A DNA stretch of 64,000 nucleotides. It comes from Immersiella caudata (taxonomy: Eukaryota; Ascomycota; Sordariomycetes; Sordariales; Lasiosphaeriaceae). The notes under the pieces are model-generated. The model had not been told where the DNA came from, did no database searches, and saw only the letters and a program-made list of their open reading frames with translations. A program made the position numbers and the translations under genes. Below, piece by piece: positions 44,660 through 54,935 of this stretch (the first letter of the stretch is position 1; each line of letters opens with the position of its first letter). Where the stretch lies: the NCBI GenBank assembly GCA_030512335.1, contig JAULSU010000001.1, positions 8,122,001-8,186,000 on the forward strand, written 5' to 3'.

Positions 44660-45830
44660 ATGAAGTCCACCCTCCTCTCCCTCTCCCTCGCGGCGCTCGC
44701 CGCAAAGGAAGCCGCCGCGCACGCGCTCTTCCAGCAGCTCTGGGTTGACGGGACCGATTATATAAGTGCCCCCTTTCAAGTTGAAGTTGCCCCGAACAAG
44801 CTTTTGAACGCAACAAGCTTTCCAAGCTTCACAATGCAACCCAAGACCTCCCCTCACTAACAACCCTAGCACGGCTCCTCCTGCGTCCGTATGCCCCAAT
44901 CCAACTCCCCCCTCACCAACGTCGGCGCCCGCGAGTTCACCTGCAACGTCGGCGGCACCCGCGGCGTAGCCGGAAAATGCCCCGTCCCCGCCGGCAGCAC
45001 CGTAACCGTCGAAATGCACCAACAGCCCGGCGACCGCAAATGCGGCTCCGAGGCCATCGGTGGCGCCCACTGGGGCCCCGTGCAAGTCTACCTCACCAAG
45101 GTACCCGACGCCTCCAAAGCCGACGGCAGCACGGGGTGGTTCAAGATCTTTTCCAACTCGTGGTCCAAAAAGGGGAAAGTTGGCGACGATGATAACTGGG
45201 GCACGCGCGATCTGAATAACTGCTGCGGAAAGATGGACGTGCCCGTCCCCAAGGATATCGCACCGGGTGACTATTTGCTCAGAGCCGAGGCGTTGGCGTT
45301 GCATGCCGCGGGACCGAGCGGCGGGGCGCAGTTTTATGTGAGCTGTTACCAGATTACGGTGAGCGGCGAGGGGACTGCAAGCCCGGCGACGGTGAAGATC
45401 CCGGGGGCGTATAGTGCAAGTGATCCGGGGATTGGAATTAACATCCATGCGGCGTTGGATAGTTATATTGCGCCGGGGCCGAAGGTGATGGCGGGTGGGA
45501 TTGAGAAGGCGGCGGGAAGCGCGGCGTGCAGTGGGTGTGAGGTGACTTGCAAGGTGGGGACTTCGCCGTCGGCGGTTGCGCCGAGCGGGAAGTCCGCGAC
45601 GGGGGATGGGGAGACCGAGGTAGCGGGCGAGGCGGAGGAGGCGGGTGGGTGCGTTGCTGCGGCGTATGGGCAGTGTGGTGGAAATGGGTGGACTGGATGC
45701 ACCAGCTGCGCGGTAAGTGGTTCTTGTGTGAGGAAAGGGGAAGATGGCTGCTAATTTTGAGTGACAGGATGGGTATACGTGCAAGGCTGTCTCGCCGCCG
45801 CACTACTCGCAGTGTGCCCCTGGCTCGTAA
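44660..45830 (+). CDS. AA9 lytic polysaccharide monooxygenase with CBM1
   Basis: Proposed exons are 44660-44761, 44870-45712 and 45768-45830, 335 aa. The signal peptide ends ...KEAAA. The mature protein begins HALFQQLWVDGTDY, so His1 of the copper brace is in place. The second histidine is in GGAHWGPVQVYL. The HX8QXY motif is HAAGPSGGAQFYVSCYQ, giving the axial tyrosine. A Gly/Glu-rich linker leads to a C-terminal cellulose-binding CBM1, YGQCGGNGWTGCTSCADGYT...YSQC. AA9 enzymes oxidatively cleave cellulose or hemicelluloses outside the cell. The intron in the binding module has perfect GTAAGT/AG ends. The first intron starts ATAAGT instead of GTAAGT; no other donor gives the right frame. The gene may therefore be poorly spliced or dead despite an intact enzyme sequence. 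Confidence 0.88.
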
Positions 45831-46987
45831 GATGCATGCGGATTCCTAGAGGGATGAGGCGAGTAGAGAAAGCTGCTCGGTCAGGAGCTCGGCGCTCCGG
45901 GGTGGTACCAGTTCTCCTTGAGAAACGAGTAAGCACACTGTCATTGCGTTGACGGTGAGGTTGTTGGAAACGAGAGTGGTGCATAGTCTGTCATAGCCAG
46001 CATTTTCGAACGTACTGTATATCTCCTCAAACGAGAGCCAAATGGACAAATTCGCTTCTGATCAACTCGCTTCTGTATCATTGTGAGCGAACCATCCTGA
46101 GATCTCATTCGCGACAAGTGGAGACGGCACAACACCAAGAAATCCAGATCAATTTCCACTTACCAACACTGCAAATTCCATCTCAATGTACCCCCCCGCA
46201 AAGATACCTTCCCCTCTCAGACCCAAAGGCGTCCCCCTAACACGCATGACGCTAGCAACCAAGACGCATACCGGCTAGCCCTACCCCTACCCCCTTGCTG
46301 CCCGATGCTCAACATACATCCACGCTCACGGGAGTTGGGCATCACATCACATCCACCCACGCCTTCGGGCATTTTTTTTTGTTGTTGCGCATGCATCATA
46401 TAAGCTCCGTCGTTCGCTCGCTCGCCATCCCAGCGGGGGTTGCTGATGAAATGCTGCAGGGAGTGATCAATCGGGAGGTTGTGAGGGGTCGGATGGGAGG
46501 GGGATGCATTGTTGTGAACGAGAGGGGTTCGCATGGTGAGATTCGATTGTTAACGTGGTGAGGTTATAGTTGGGCGACGCTTGATGTAGGGACTGTGGGT
46601 TGTGCTCTGGTGTGCTGAGGGTGCATCGTTCTGCCGTGGCAGGAGTTCGAGACCACTGCGTCGGGGATCTCTTGTGGCTCCGAGAGGAGATGATGCCGAG
46701 CCTGGCCGCAGCTGGACGTCCTAGTGTCAGTGAGCTGTCAACTTCTATCGTCAGTTTGGACCGAGAAACCGATGCCAATCGCAGGCCATCGGCAGGTCGA
46801 GATGTCCACATCACAATCTGCTTCCAGACGATAGGGGGACTGCACTTGACGACGCAAAAAAACCCAGTTGACCAAGTCTGCGGACCTCGTCTAAACCCGT
46901 ATGTACACAGGACTGCCGGTCCCCGCCTTGAAGCCAAACACCGCTTCAGGCCCCGATGATGTATCACATTCACCTCCCTGTTCCAAC
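45831..46987. other. Convergent intergenic region
   Basis: 1.16 kb between the AA9 stop and the complex I gene stop, which face each other. A T9 run lies near 46373. Long minus-strand frames here are shadows without domain signal. I see no gene. Confidence 0.5.
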
Positions 46988-47802
46988 TCACTGCCCACCC
47001 TTGGCCTGACGCTCCGCCTCCAGCTCCCGCTCCGCCTGCTGGTAGTACTTGGCTGTGTCGACACCGTGCTGGTTGTGGTTCACAAAGTTGAACCAGGGAA
47101 TGACCGCGAAGAAAAGCGCCGAGTACCTCGACTGGCGGGCAGCAACGCCCTGCATCGCAGGCGTCAATTGGCTCTCTCCGTAGAGCGTCTTGCCACCCTT
47201 GACCCGGTCCACCATCTCGCGCATGTCCATCTGGATTTCCCGGGCGTTCTCGCTCATGCCGTAGAATCGGACTGCTCAACGTTAGCACTGCGCCTCATAT
47301 CCATCCTCCGTGTCCGATCGCATCCATATGATTCACGAAATCTTGATCGGATCGGTTGCGAGGAGTCGCCGTCGAATCGGGCTCACGTACGAATTGATCG
47401 TTGGTAGAAGTAGAGGAAGCCGCCGCCAAGGCCAATGACACCCGCGAGACGCATTGCCTGCGAGAAACCGCCCTTGCCAACTCCCGACGGGTGCATCTTC
47501 TCCATGGCGTAGAGCAGGCCCGGGGCGCTGGCTGCCGCAACAGTGCCGTGGACGTAATCCGACGTCCTGGCGTACCGGATCACGCGCTTGAAGTGTCTAC
47601 ACAGCCAATTGGGTCAGAATCGAGCAGAAGAATCGAGATGCGGTCGATGGTATCGCGGGCACGTACGGGTCATTGTCGATGAGCTGATTTCGAGCTGCGT
47701 TAGCATTACGTCGCCGACCGGGCTGCAATTGCGGGAGCGACTCACCGGGTACTCGGTCGTGATGGTCTTGCTGGGGAACTGGTATGTCTGCGGGTTCGAC
47801 AT
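46988..47802 (-). CDS. nuo20.9: Complex I 20.9 kDa subunit (NADH:ubiquinone oxidoreductase)
   Basis: Four exons on the minus strand: 47746-47802, 47667-47683 (only 17 nt), 47391-47596 and 46988-47271; 187 aa. Splicing gives FPSKTITTEYPLIDNDPHFK, then RYARTSDYVHGTVAAASAPG, FLYFYQRSILRFYGMSENAR, EIQMDMREMVDRVKGGK and FNFVNHNQHGVDTAKYYQQA. These are the marks of the fungal 20.9/21 kDa complex I subunit, including the family's two parts (N-terminal membrane-anchored region and the C-terminal NHNQHGVDT region). It is an accessory subunit in the mitochondrial inner membrane. The tiny second exon is certain because it is needed for the LIDNDP sequence. Length matches the family. It is divergent from csm3. 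Confidence 0.93.
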
Positions 47803-48095
47803 TTTGGCGACCGGCACGACACTGCTGTCGTCAAGCGATTGCGCGTAGCCTTGGGCGATGGGGTTTCAGGACGGAAGTTGAAGCTCGACGGGTGAAGCTC
47901 TCGAAAATGTGGATGCCTCAGGCGGCATTGATGGTCTGCACGCGCCACAGTGCGCCACGGTGCTGAGGTGCATCAGCCACAGCCCACTTACAGCTTTTTG
48001 ACGCGACACGGCCAAGCGCGTCGCGTGCATCCCACTTTCGGTGTTGAATCCGCCACGAGCACTTCCAGACAACAACATAGCACAAATTTGCGACA
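47803..48095. promoter_or_regulatory. Shared divergent promoter, complex I subunit and csm3
   Basis: 293 nt between two start codons read away from each other; both promoters must lie here. No TATA box is evident, as usual for housekeeping genes. Confidence 0.55.
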
Positions 48096-49320
48096 ATGCC
48101 TTCAAAAACAACTGCCAGCAAGGGGCCAGAGGCCGAAGCTTTTGTGGAAGACTATCTCGCCGGCTGGGACGACGACGAGGATCCTTTCGCAAGTCCCGAG
48201 CCCCCCACCAAAACCAGCGATGTCAACGGGAGGAAGCGCAAGGGTACGGATGCCCTAGGTATCGATGAGGAGATCGACCTCAAGAAAAAGCCGCGCGTGC
48301 CCAGGGTTAAGCTAGACGAGGGGAGGTTACTCTCGGAGAAAGGCATCCTAAAACTGCGGAAGATGGCACCACGGCTTAAACTCAAGGGAAAGGGGCACGA
48401 GGTATGTTCCGCCCAGCGCCGGGGCATTACGCATGTACTGACCATGGCTACAGTTCTCCGATGCATCCCGTCTACTCTCCTTCTACCAGGAATGGCTCGA
48501 CGACCTCTTCCCCAAAGCTACCTTCCTGGATGCCCTCGCCATGGTCGAGAAGGCGGGCCACAAGAAAATAATGCACATGGAGCGCCTAAAGTGGATTGAG
48601 GAAGGGCGGCCAAAGTCCAAGGTCGACGATGAGGAAATATTCGGGGCGCATCAGACATCCGGCTCGACACAACCCACCCGAATCGCGCCGATATTCGACA
48701 ACCCTGCAGGGGCTCGTGCGACGACACCCGCGAACGATGATCTCTTTGGAGACGAGGACCTCTACAATGCAACGCCACGAGCGGCGCGCAGGCCGACCGG
48801 CGACGTTCCCGATGACGACGACCTGGCGGCTCTCATGGCGGAGCAGGATGCGCCTTCGACATCCGGGCCGTCGTTTGGGAGCATTTTCGGTGGTGGTACA
48901 GTTAGGAAACCGACGCAACCATCAGGGGAGCCTGACGACGATGAGTTGGAGGCCCTCATGGCGGAGACGGAATGGTCCCAGCCGTCAAATCCCGCAGGAC
49001 CACCGGCCCGTAGCATATTTGGAGATGGAGGTCCCAAGGCACCTGCGAAACCTGTGGAGAATGACGATTACGAGGACGATCTCGATGCGCTGATGGCTGA
49101 GGCTGAAGCTGAGACGGAGCCGAAGACAGCGGCGCCCAGGGCGACAGCGAACGCTCCACAGGCGTCCAGCAACAATGACGACGAAGGCGACGATTTGGAT
49201 GCACTTATGGCGGAAGCCGAAGCTGAAGCCCCAGGGTCAACTTCGAAAGAGGCACCGAAGGAGCAGCAGCCCAGTGCTGAGGACGAAGAGGCGATGGCCG
49301 AGATGGACGGTCTCTGGTGA
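48096..49320 (+). CDS. csm3: Replication fork protection protein Csm3/TIPIN
   Basis: Two exons, 48096-48401 and 48454-49320, with a 52-nt intron (GTATGT donor, TACTGACC branch), 390 aa. The Swi3/Csm3 domain spans about residues 67-150: [20 protein letters not shown], then [20 protein letters not shown], then [19 protein letters not shown]. It binds Tof1/Timeless and travels with the replisome to stabilise stalled forks and the S-phase checkpoint. The C-terminal 230 residues are acidic and repeat a short motif four times: [36 protein letters not shown] and [12 protein letters not shown]. The family is known to bind RPA through its C-terminal part, so the motifs may be docking sites; this is inference. 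The ATG context is good. Confidence 0.92.
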
Positions 49321-49634
49321 TGTTGGTTTCGAATTTTCATGAATGGTTTACAGAATACAAGGAGCATCTGTGGGTTAGCGAATTGGAGTCAAGGAGTCAT
49401 GGCTGTCGATGTATTGTCTTGGGCATTGATGCCCCACGGAATTGAAACCGTAACGTCGAGTCTTATCGGAACCCTAACCCCTGTAAACACACAGCTCCCC
49501 ACAACCGAGTTTGGCGGGGTCAATCGTGCTTGCTCCTCCCCACCCATCGTGTACACCTTGACAACGAAGCTACCTGGAATGAGCACATCTCTTCGCTCGC
49601 CATTTCTGGGATTCTCTCAGTCATCGACGGCAAG
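49321..49634. promoter_or_regulatory. Intergenic promoter and leader of ski2
   Basis: 314 nt between csm3 and ski2, read in the same direction. The coding frame of ski2 is open upstream of its ATG but has no earlier ATG. A TTCTCTCAG just before the start could be the end of a leader intron. Confidence 0.5.
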
Positions 49635-52600
49635 ATGTCGTCCGATCTCAGCGACGCCATGGAGCGTCTCCACCTGGAGAACAACAGCTCCTTCGAGACG
49701 ATTGACGACATCCTCTTCGACAAAGTCGTTCGTCCACCGAAGAAGCAAGACCCGAACGAGTTGCGCGCCGAGCTCGAAAAGAAATACCTGTCGCCCTCGA
49801 CCACCTTCTCGACCGAGTGGCTCAATAGGCTCCAGCAGCGCTGGGAGACCCCGACCGACTACTCGCTTTCCTTTCGCATTGCGCCCACGCAAACACGCAC
49901 TGTCACTCGCTTTGTTCGACATGGCCTAGAAGGACGCGTGACTGGGTACCGAAATGTCACCGTCCCAGCATCCCATGCGACCGCGAAGACTAGCACCTCG
50001 ATGCTCCGGAAGCCAGCCAGCCGAGCTGACTTTGTGCGTGGTGCAGCTGGCTTCTTTCCGTTTGCGCCTGGCGGCCTGGAAGGAATTGCGGAAACAGCTT
50101 CATTGGAGGACCAGCTGCGATCTTCCGGCGCAGATGAAGGGGATAGCAAACGAAAACTGGAGAGAGTCATCACACTTGGCGAGGGCGGTCTCCTCGAGGT
50201 GGCACCTGGACTCAGCAGGGGCATCGATTTCAGCAAGAAGAGGAAACTCGCAGACGCAGAGAGCGAGCGACAAGCAAAGGAAGTAGAGGACACACTTGCT
50301 CAAGAGCCTGAAGATGCGCCTAGTGGTGGACATGAAAATGGCGAACACCTGGGCCCTAGCCCTTCCAAGGGCACCGAGAGCGAGGAGGAAGACGTCGAGG
50401 ATATTGACGCCATGCTGCCCGTTGAGTTCCCCGCGCTTGAGCCGCGTGGAACGCTTGCAGCGGCCAACGCTAGAAGAGCTGGTCGCGAATGGGCCCACAT
50501 GGTCGACATCCGGGGCGAGATGACAAACTTCCGAGAGTTGGTGCCGGACATGGCGCGCGAGTGGCCGTTCGAGCTAGACACATTCCAAAAGGAGGCTATT
50601 TACCACCTTGAGAATGGCGATTCCGTGTTTGTGGCGGCGCACACATCAGCTGGCAAGACGGTGGTGGCGGAATATGCCATTGCGCTGGCTGCGAAGCACA
50701 TGACGAAGGCCATCTACACCTCACCCATCAAGGCGTTGAGCAATCAAAAGTTCCGCGATTTTCGACAGACATTTGACGAAGTTGGCATCTTGACTGGAGA
50801 TGTTCAGATCAACCCCGAGGCTAGCTGCCTCATCATGACGACGGAGATCTTGCGGAGTATGCTCTACCGTGGCGCTGATTTGATCAGAGATGTTGAGTTC
50901 GTGATCTTTGATGAGGTGCACTATGTCAACGACTACGAGCGCGGTGTCGTGTGGGAGGAAGTCATCATCATGCTTCCGGAGCACGTTTCTCTCATCTTGC
51001 TTTCCGCTACCGTGCCAAATACTCATGAGTTTGCATCATGGGTGGGTCGTACCAAGCAGAAGGACATCTACGTCATCTCCACGCCCAAGAGACCAGTGCC
51101 GCTTGAGCACTATCTCTGGGCCAGTAAAAACATCTACAAGATCGTTGACTCGGAGAAGAACTTCCTCGAGAAGGGGTGGAAGGACGCAAACGCTGCCATT
51201 CAGGGCAAGGACAAGCCGCCCAAGGCCATCGAAGCCGCGCCCCCTGCTCGCGGCGGTGGCAACCAAAGAGGAGGGCGAGGTGGTCAGCAAAGAGGTGGGA
51301 ATCAGCAGCGAGGAGGTAGAGGTGGTGGCCCGCAGCGAGGTCGCGGCGGTCCTCCAAGGGCAAGCCATGCACCAGGGCACATGGGCCGGACAGGGAGGCA
51401 AGGAGGGTTTACTTCAGCTGCCCAAGACAAGAACCTGTGGGTCCATTTGGTGCAGTTCTTGAAGAAGCAGAGCCTCCTTCCCGCCTGTATCTTCGTCTTC
51501 TCCAAGAAGCGCTGCGAGGAGAATGCGGACGCTCTGAGCAACCAGGATTTCACCACCGCTCAGGAGAAGAGTGGGATACACATGATCATTGAAAAGTCGA
51601 TCGCGCGTCTCAAACCCGAGGACAGAGTTCTGCCACAGATTATTAGGTTGAGGGAACTCCTGTCGCGCGGCATCGCTGTTCACCACGGTGGATTGTTACC
51701 CATCGTGAAGGAGCTCGTCGAGATTCTATTTGCTCAGACACTGGTCAAGGTTCTCTTTGCGACCGAGACCTTCGCCATGGGCTTGAACTTGCCAACCAGG
51801 ACAGTCGTCTTCTCCGGATACCGAAAGCACGACGGCCACTCGTTCCGCAACCTCCTTCCTGGTGAGTACACCCAGATGGCTGGCAGAGCTGGCAGACGTG
51901 GTCTCGACCCGGTTGGCTCCGTTATCATCGTGCCGCCTGGCGGCGACGAGGCACCGCCAGTTACCGATCTACGTCAGATGATTCTGGGCGAGCCTAGCAA
52001 GCTTCGCTCACAGTTCCGTCTGACGTACAATATGATCCTCAACCTTCTTCGCGTCGAGGCCTTGAAAATCGAAGAGATGATTAAGCGCAGCTTCTCCGAG
52101 CATGCCACTCAGCAGCTCCTCCCTGAGCATGAGAAGGCCGTCAAGGTCTCCGAGGCGGATCTGGCCAAGATCAAGAGAGACTCATGCTCTGTCTGCGACG
52201 AGCATATAGATGTCTGCCACCAGGCTGGTGAAGACTTCAAACAGCTGACGGAAGACCTCTACTGCGGCCTCCTGGCTACCCCGGTAGGCCGGAAGATGTT
52301 CACCCCTGGCCGCCTCATCGTCTACATGAGGGACGGAGTACGAACACCAGGCATTCTCCTTTCCGAGGGCGCCAGTGTCAAGAGCAGCGCTACTAATCCC
52401 ACGCTGCACGTTCTCGAGATCAGGACGAACCGGGACACTCGTAACGACACCGATATCTTGCCTTTTGTTCCAGGATTCCGCGCGCTTCTCACGCCCCTTC
52501 CACAAGCCAAGAGGCACATCTACACCAAGACCTTACATGTGCCTCTCAGCGACTTGGTGTGCCTCACTAGACTCATCACCAAGGGCATTGTGCCAGACAT

Positions 52601-53483
52601 CTTTAGTGGTGGCGACGGCTATCAGGCGGCGAAGGAGAAGGTCCACGCCATCTGCCGCACCTGGGACTCGGAGATCTGGGACGAGATGGATCTTAGCAGG
52701 ATCAAGAGCCTCCAGATGCACGACATAATTGGAAAGCGGAGAGAAGCTGAAGCTAAGATCTTCAGAACTCCCGCCTCGGAGTGCGATTCGTTCCTCAAGC
52801 ACTACGCCATGTGCCACGACCAGTGGCTTATCAAAACCCACATCGAGCAGCTCCGCCAGTCGCTCTCGGACCAAAACCTACAACTCCTGCCCGACTACGA
52901 GCAGCGCATCCAAGTCCTCAAGGACCTAGCCTTCATCGACGAAGGCAGCCGCATCCAGCTCAAGGGCAAAGTCGCATGCGAGATCCACTCCGGCGACGAA
53001 CTCACCCTCACCGAACTCATTCTCGAAAACGTCCTCGCCGACTACGAACCCGCCGAAATCGCCGCCCTCCTCTCCGCCTTCGTCTTCCAAGAGAAGACCG
53101 AATCCATCCCCGTCCTCACGGGCAATCTCGAGCGCGGCATGAAAACCATCGTCGAGATCTCCGAGCGCGTCAACAAAGTCCAGGAAGTGCACCAAGTCAT
53201 CCAGTCCGCCGAAGAAGGTAACGACTTTGTCAGCCGGCCGCGCTTCGGGCTGATGGAAGTCGTCTACGAGTGGGCGCGCGGCATGAGCTTCAAGAATATT
53301 ACGGACTTGACGGATGTGCTGGAGGGCACGATTGTGCGGACCATTACGAGGCTGGATGAGACGTGTCGCGAGGTGAAGAATGCGGCGAGGATTATTGGTG
53401 ATCCGGATCTGTATCAGAAGATGGCGGCAGCGCAGGAGATGATTCGGAGGGATATCACCGCGGTGGCGAGCTTGTATATGTGA
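49635..53483 (+). CDS. ski2: Ski2 RNA helicase, SKI complex
   Basis: Intronless, 1282 aa from the ATG at 49635 (A at -3), close to the usual Ski2 length. Helicase motifs: AAHTSAGKTVVAEYA (motif I, about residue 336), YTSPIKALSNQKFRDF (Ia), FDEVHYVND (DEVH box, about 425), LLSATVPN (III), IAVHHGGLLP, FATETFAMGLNLP and QMAGRAGRRGLD (VI, about 750). The C-terminal helical domain includes LADYEPAEIAALLSAFVFQE. Ski2 with Ski3 and Ski8 feeds mRNA into the cytoplasmic exosome for 3'-5' decay, including faulty messages. Unusual is the insertion near residues 535-590, rich in RGG and QRGG units. That region lies where Ski2 proteins carry the RNA-binding insertion domain. An acidic stretch (GTESEEEDVEDIDAM) precedes the helicase core. 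Confidence 0.95.
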   Translation: MSSDLSDAMERLHLENNSSFETIDDILFDKVVRPPKKQDPNELRAELEKKYLSPSTTFSTEWLNRLQQRWETPTDYSLSFRIAPTQTRTVTRFVRHGLEGRVTGYRNVTVPASHATAKTSTSMLRKPASRADFVRGAAGFFPFAPGGLEGIAETASLEDQLRSSGADEGDSKRKLERVITLGEGGLLEVAPGLSRGIDFSKKRKLADAESERQAKEVEDTLAQEPEDAPSGGHENGEHLGPSPSKGTESEEEDVEDIDAMLPVEFPALEPRGTLAAANARRAGREWAHMVDIRGEMTNFRELVPDMAREWPFELDTFQKEAIYHLENGDSVFVAAHTSAGKTVVAEYAIALAAKHMTKAIYTSPIKALSNQKFRDFRQTFDEVGILTGDVQINPEASCLIMTTEILRSMLYRGADLIRDVEFVIFDEVHYVNDYERGVVWEEVIIMLPEHVSLILLSATVPNTHEFASWVGRTKQKDIYVISTPKRPVPLEHYLWASKNIYKIVDSEKNFLEKGWKDANAAIQGKDKPPKAIEAAPPARGGGNQRGGRGGQQRGGNQQRGGRGGGPQRGRGGPPRASHAPGHMGRTGRQGGFTSAAQDKNLWVHLVQFLKKQSLLPACIFVFSKKRCEENADALSNQDFTTAQEKSGIHMIIEKSIARLKPEDRVLPQIIRLRELLSRGIAVHHGGLLPIVKELVEILFAQTLVKVLFATETFAMGLNLPTRTVVFSGYRKHDGHSFRNLLPGEYTQMAGRAGRRGLDPVGSVIIVPPGGDEAPPVTDLRQMILGEPSKLRSQFRLTYNMILNLLRVEALKIEEMIKRSFSEHATQQLLPEHEKAVKVSEADLAKIKRDSCSVCDEHIDVCHQAGEDFKQLTEDLYCGLLATPVGRKMFTPGRLIVYMRDGVRTPGILLSEGASVKSSATNPTLHVLEIRTNRDTRNDTDILPFVPGFRALLTPLPQAKRHIYTKTLHVPLSDLVCLTRLITKGIVPDIFSGGDGYQAAKEKVHAICRTWDSEIWDEMDLSRIKSLQMHDIIGKRREAEAKIFRTPASECDSFLKHYAMCHDQWLIKTHIEQLRQSLSDQNLQLLPDYEQRIQVLKDLAFIDEGSRIQLKGKVACEIHSGDELTLTELILENVLADYEPAEIAALLSAFVFQEKTESIPVLTGNLERGMKTIVEISERVNKVQEVHQVIQSAEEGNDFVSRPRFGLMEVVYEWARGMSFKNITDLTDVLEGTIVRTITRLDETCREVKNAARIIGDPDLYQKMAAAQEMIRRDITAVASLYM

Positions 53484-54086
53484 GCTCTGCGGGGGAGTCG
53501 GTATGCTGCTGCATGGGGGTGTCTTGCATCGTGGGCATAGCGCATGTTCGATGCTTCGGGATGGTCAGTTTTGAGAACGGCAAATGGTTGGGAGGTACGG
53601 ATATGGGTGAGATGCTTTTCACATGAACGGAGTACCAAAAAGTGTGCATTTATGATGAATGTCGGGCTAGCATGGAGCTCATAGATCAGACTTGCCAAAG
53701 GATTGATGCATGAGCGGCGGTTTTCAGCTTTCGGCATTTAGAGAGGGCTAGATGCGAAGAATATCAGGATTGCAATGAGACCATCTGTACTTGTTGGCGA
53801 ACTCTATGCAATCTCAAGGTGGCCAACGATAAGCGCATGAGACAAACAATAATTCTGTGAAACCCTACGTTTCCGATCTGGGGATCTTCAACGATCAGCT
53901 ACCCAATGTAAAAACCCTCCTATTTCTCCCAACGCCGTGTATGAGATGGGACAGCACACCGCCGCCCGTTGAGAAACAAAAGCCAAGAAACCCGAGTCAT
54001 GCCCCGTTCATAAATAGTATCACCGCTGCGTGCGGTGTGCCTCCCGCTCGTGTCGTCGTTCGCCATCTCCTTCCCCTGACCCGTGT
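53484..54086. other. Convergent 3' intergenic region
   Basis: 603 nt between the stop codons of ski2 (plus) and the SNF7-family gene (minus). No gene or repeat seen; it should contain both 3' ends. Confidence 0.5.
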
Positions 54087-54935
54087 CTAGGCCCGCAACG
54101 CCCGCAGTCTCTGCTGCAGCGCATCCTCCTCCTCCGCCGTCGGCTCGCTTGTCTCCTTGACAGGATCGACCTTGCTTGTAGACGCCGCCGTCAACTCCTG
54201 GTTCAGCTCCACGCCCGCGTCGTCCGCTAGCTTCCCGAGCAACTCGTGCACCGCGTCGTCGCTGACCTGCACGCTGGTGCTCTGCGTCATGGCGTCTTGG
54301 TAGATGCCGTTGGACATGGCGTACTCTTCGTTCTGCTGCTTGAACTGGTCGAGCGTGAGGAGCGTCTTTTCGGGGTTGACGCTCTTTTGGGCGCGGTTCA
54401 TGGTTCGCGAGGATTGCGACATCATGTAGGTCATGCGGTTCATGGCGTTGTTGGCTTGGATTTGGGCGACGCTGAGCTCGGCCATGTCGGCGGCTTGGTC
54501 CATTTGCGCGGCGATGGCTTGCTTGGCGAGGAGCATGCGTGCCTTTTGGGCGGCTTGGGCGGTTTCGCCCTTCTTGAGGAGCTGTTGGGGGGAGGGTCAG
54601 TGGGATGTGGTGGATGGGAGAAGGGGAGGGGGATGTACGTTTTGGATCTGTTTCTTCAGCTCATTGTCCTGCTTTGCGGCCTTTTGCGCTTCGCGGCGGG
54701 CTTGCTTGGCGTTAAACTGGAGAGCTGGTTAGCAACGTGTTGAAAAGCCCAACGGAATTCATGATCGGGCGGTGTGACGGGGTCGGAAGGACTCGGTCGG
54801 TGGGAAGTTGTGCGCGCGACGTCGCGAGTCGCCAACCGAGGGGTGGCCAAAATGGGATTGAGGGGCAGAGGGAGGGAGCCTTACCCGCGCCTGAAACTCG
54901 ACTTGCATGTCCCGAGCGAGCTGTCGGTTCGCCAT
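54087..54935 (-). CDS. SNF7-family ESCRT-III protein (Did2/CHMP1-like)
   Basis: Three exons on the minus strand: 54885-54935, 54639-54716 and 54087-54581, with introns of 168 and 57 nt; 207 aa. The first half is a basic helical stretch: MANRQLARDMQVEFQAR, FNAKQARREAQKAAKQ, LLKKGETAQAAQKARMLLAK. The second half is acidic and ends in a MIM1 motif, EEEDALQQRLRALRA. That is the ESCRT-III design: a basic core that assembles on membranes and a tail that recruits Vps4. Did2/Vps46 and Vps24-type proteins have this MIM1, and Did2/CHMP1 is the closest by the tail and by LADDAGVELNQE. The middle differs from textbook Did2, so it may be a divergent paralogue. The role is endosomal sorting or other membrane scission. 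The start has a CACCATGG context. Confidence 0.8.

Noticed and set aside
44762..44869. U12-type AT-AC intron in the AA9 gene
   Set aside because: The 5' end is ATAAGT, not ATATCC, the branch site is the ordinary CTAAC and the 3' end is TAG, so a mutated normal intron is the better explanation.
46467..47288. 273-codon minus-strand frame overlapping the complex I gene
   Set aside because: It is the shadow of the real exon in another frame; the complex I protein accounts for this DNA.
49530..49634. Upstream extension of the ski2 frame by 35 codons
   Set aside because: It begins at a TTG, not an ATG, in the intergenic leader; the ATG at 49635 has good context and gives normal Ski2 length.
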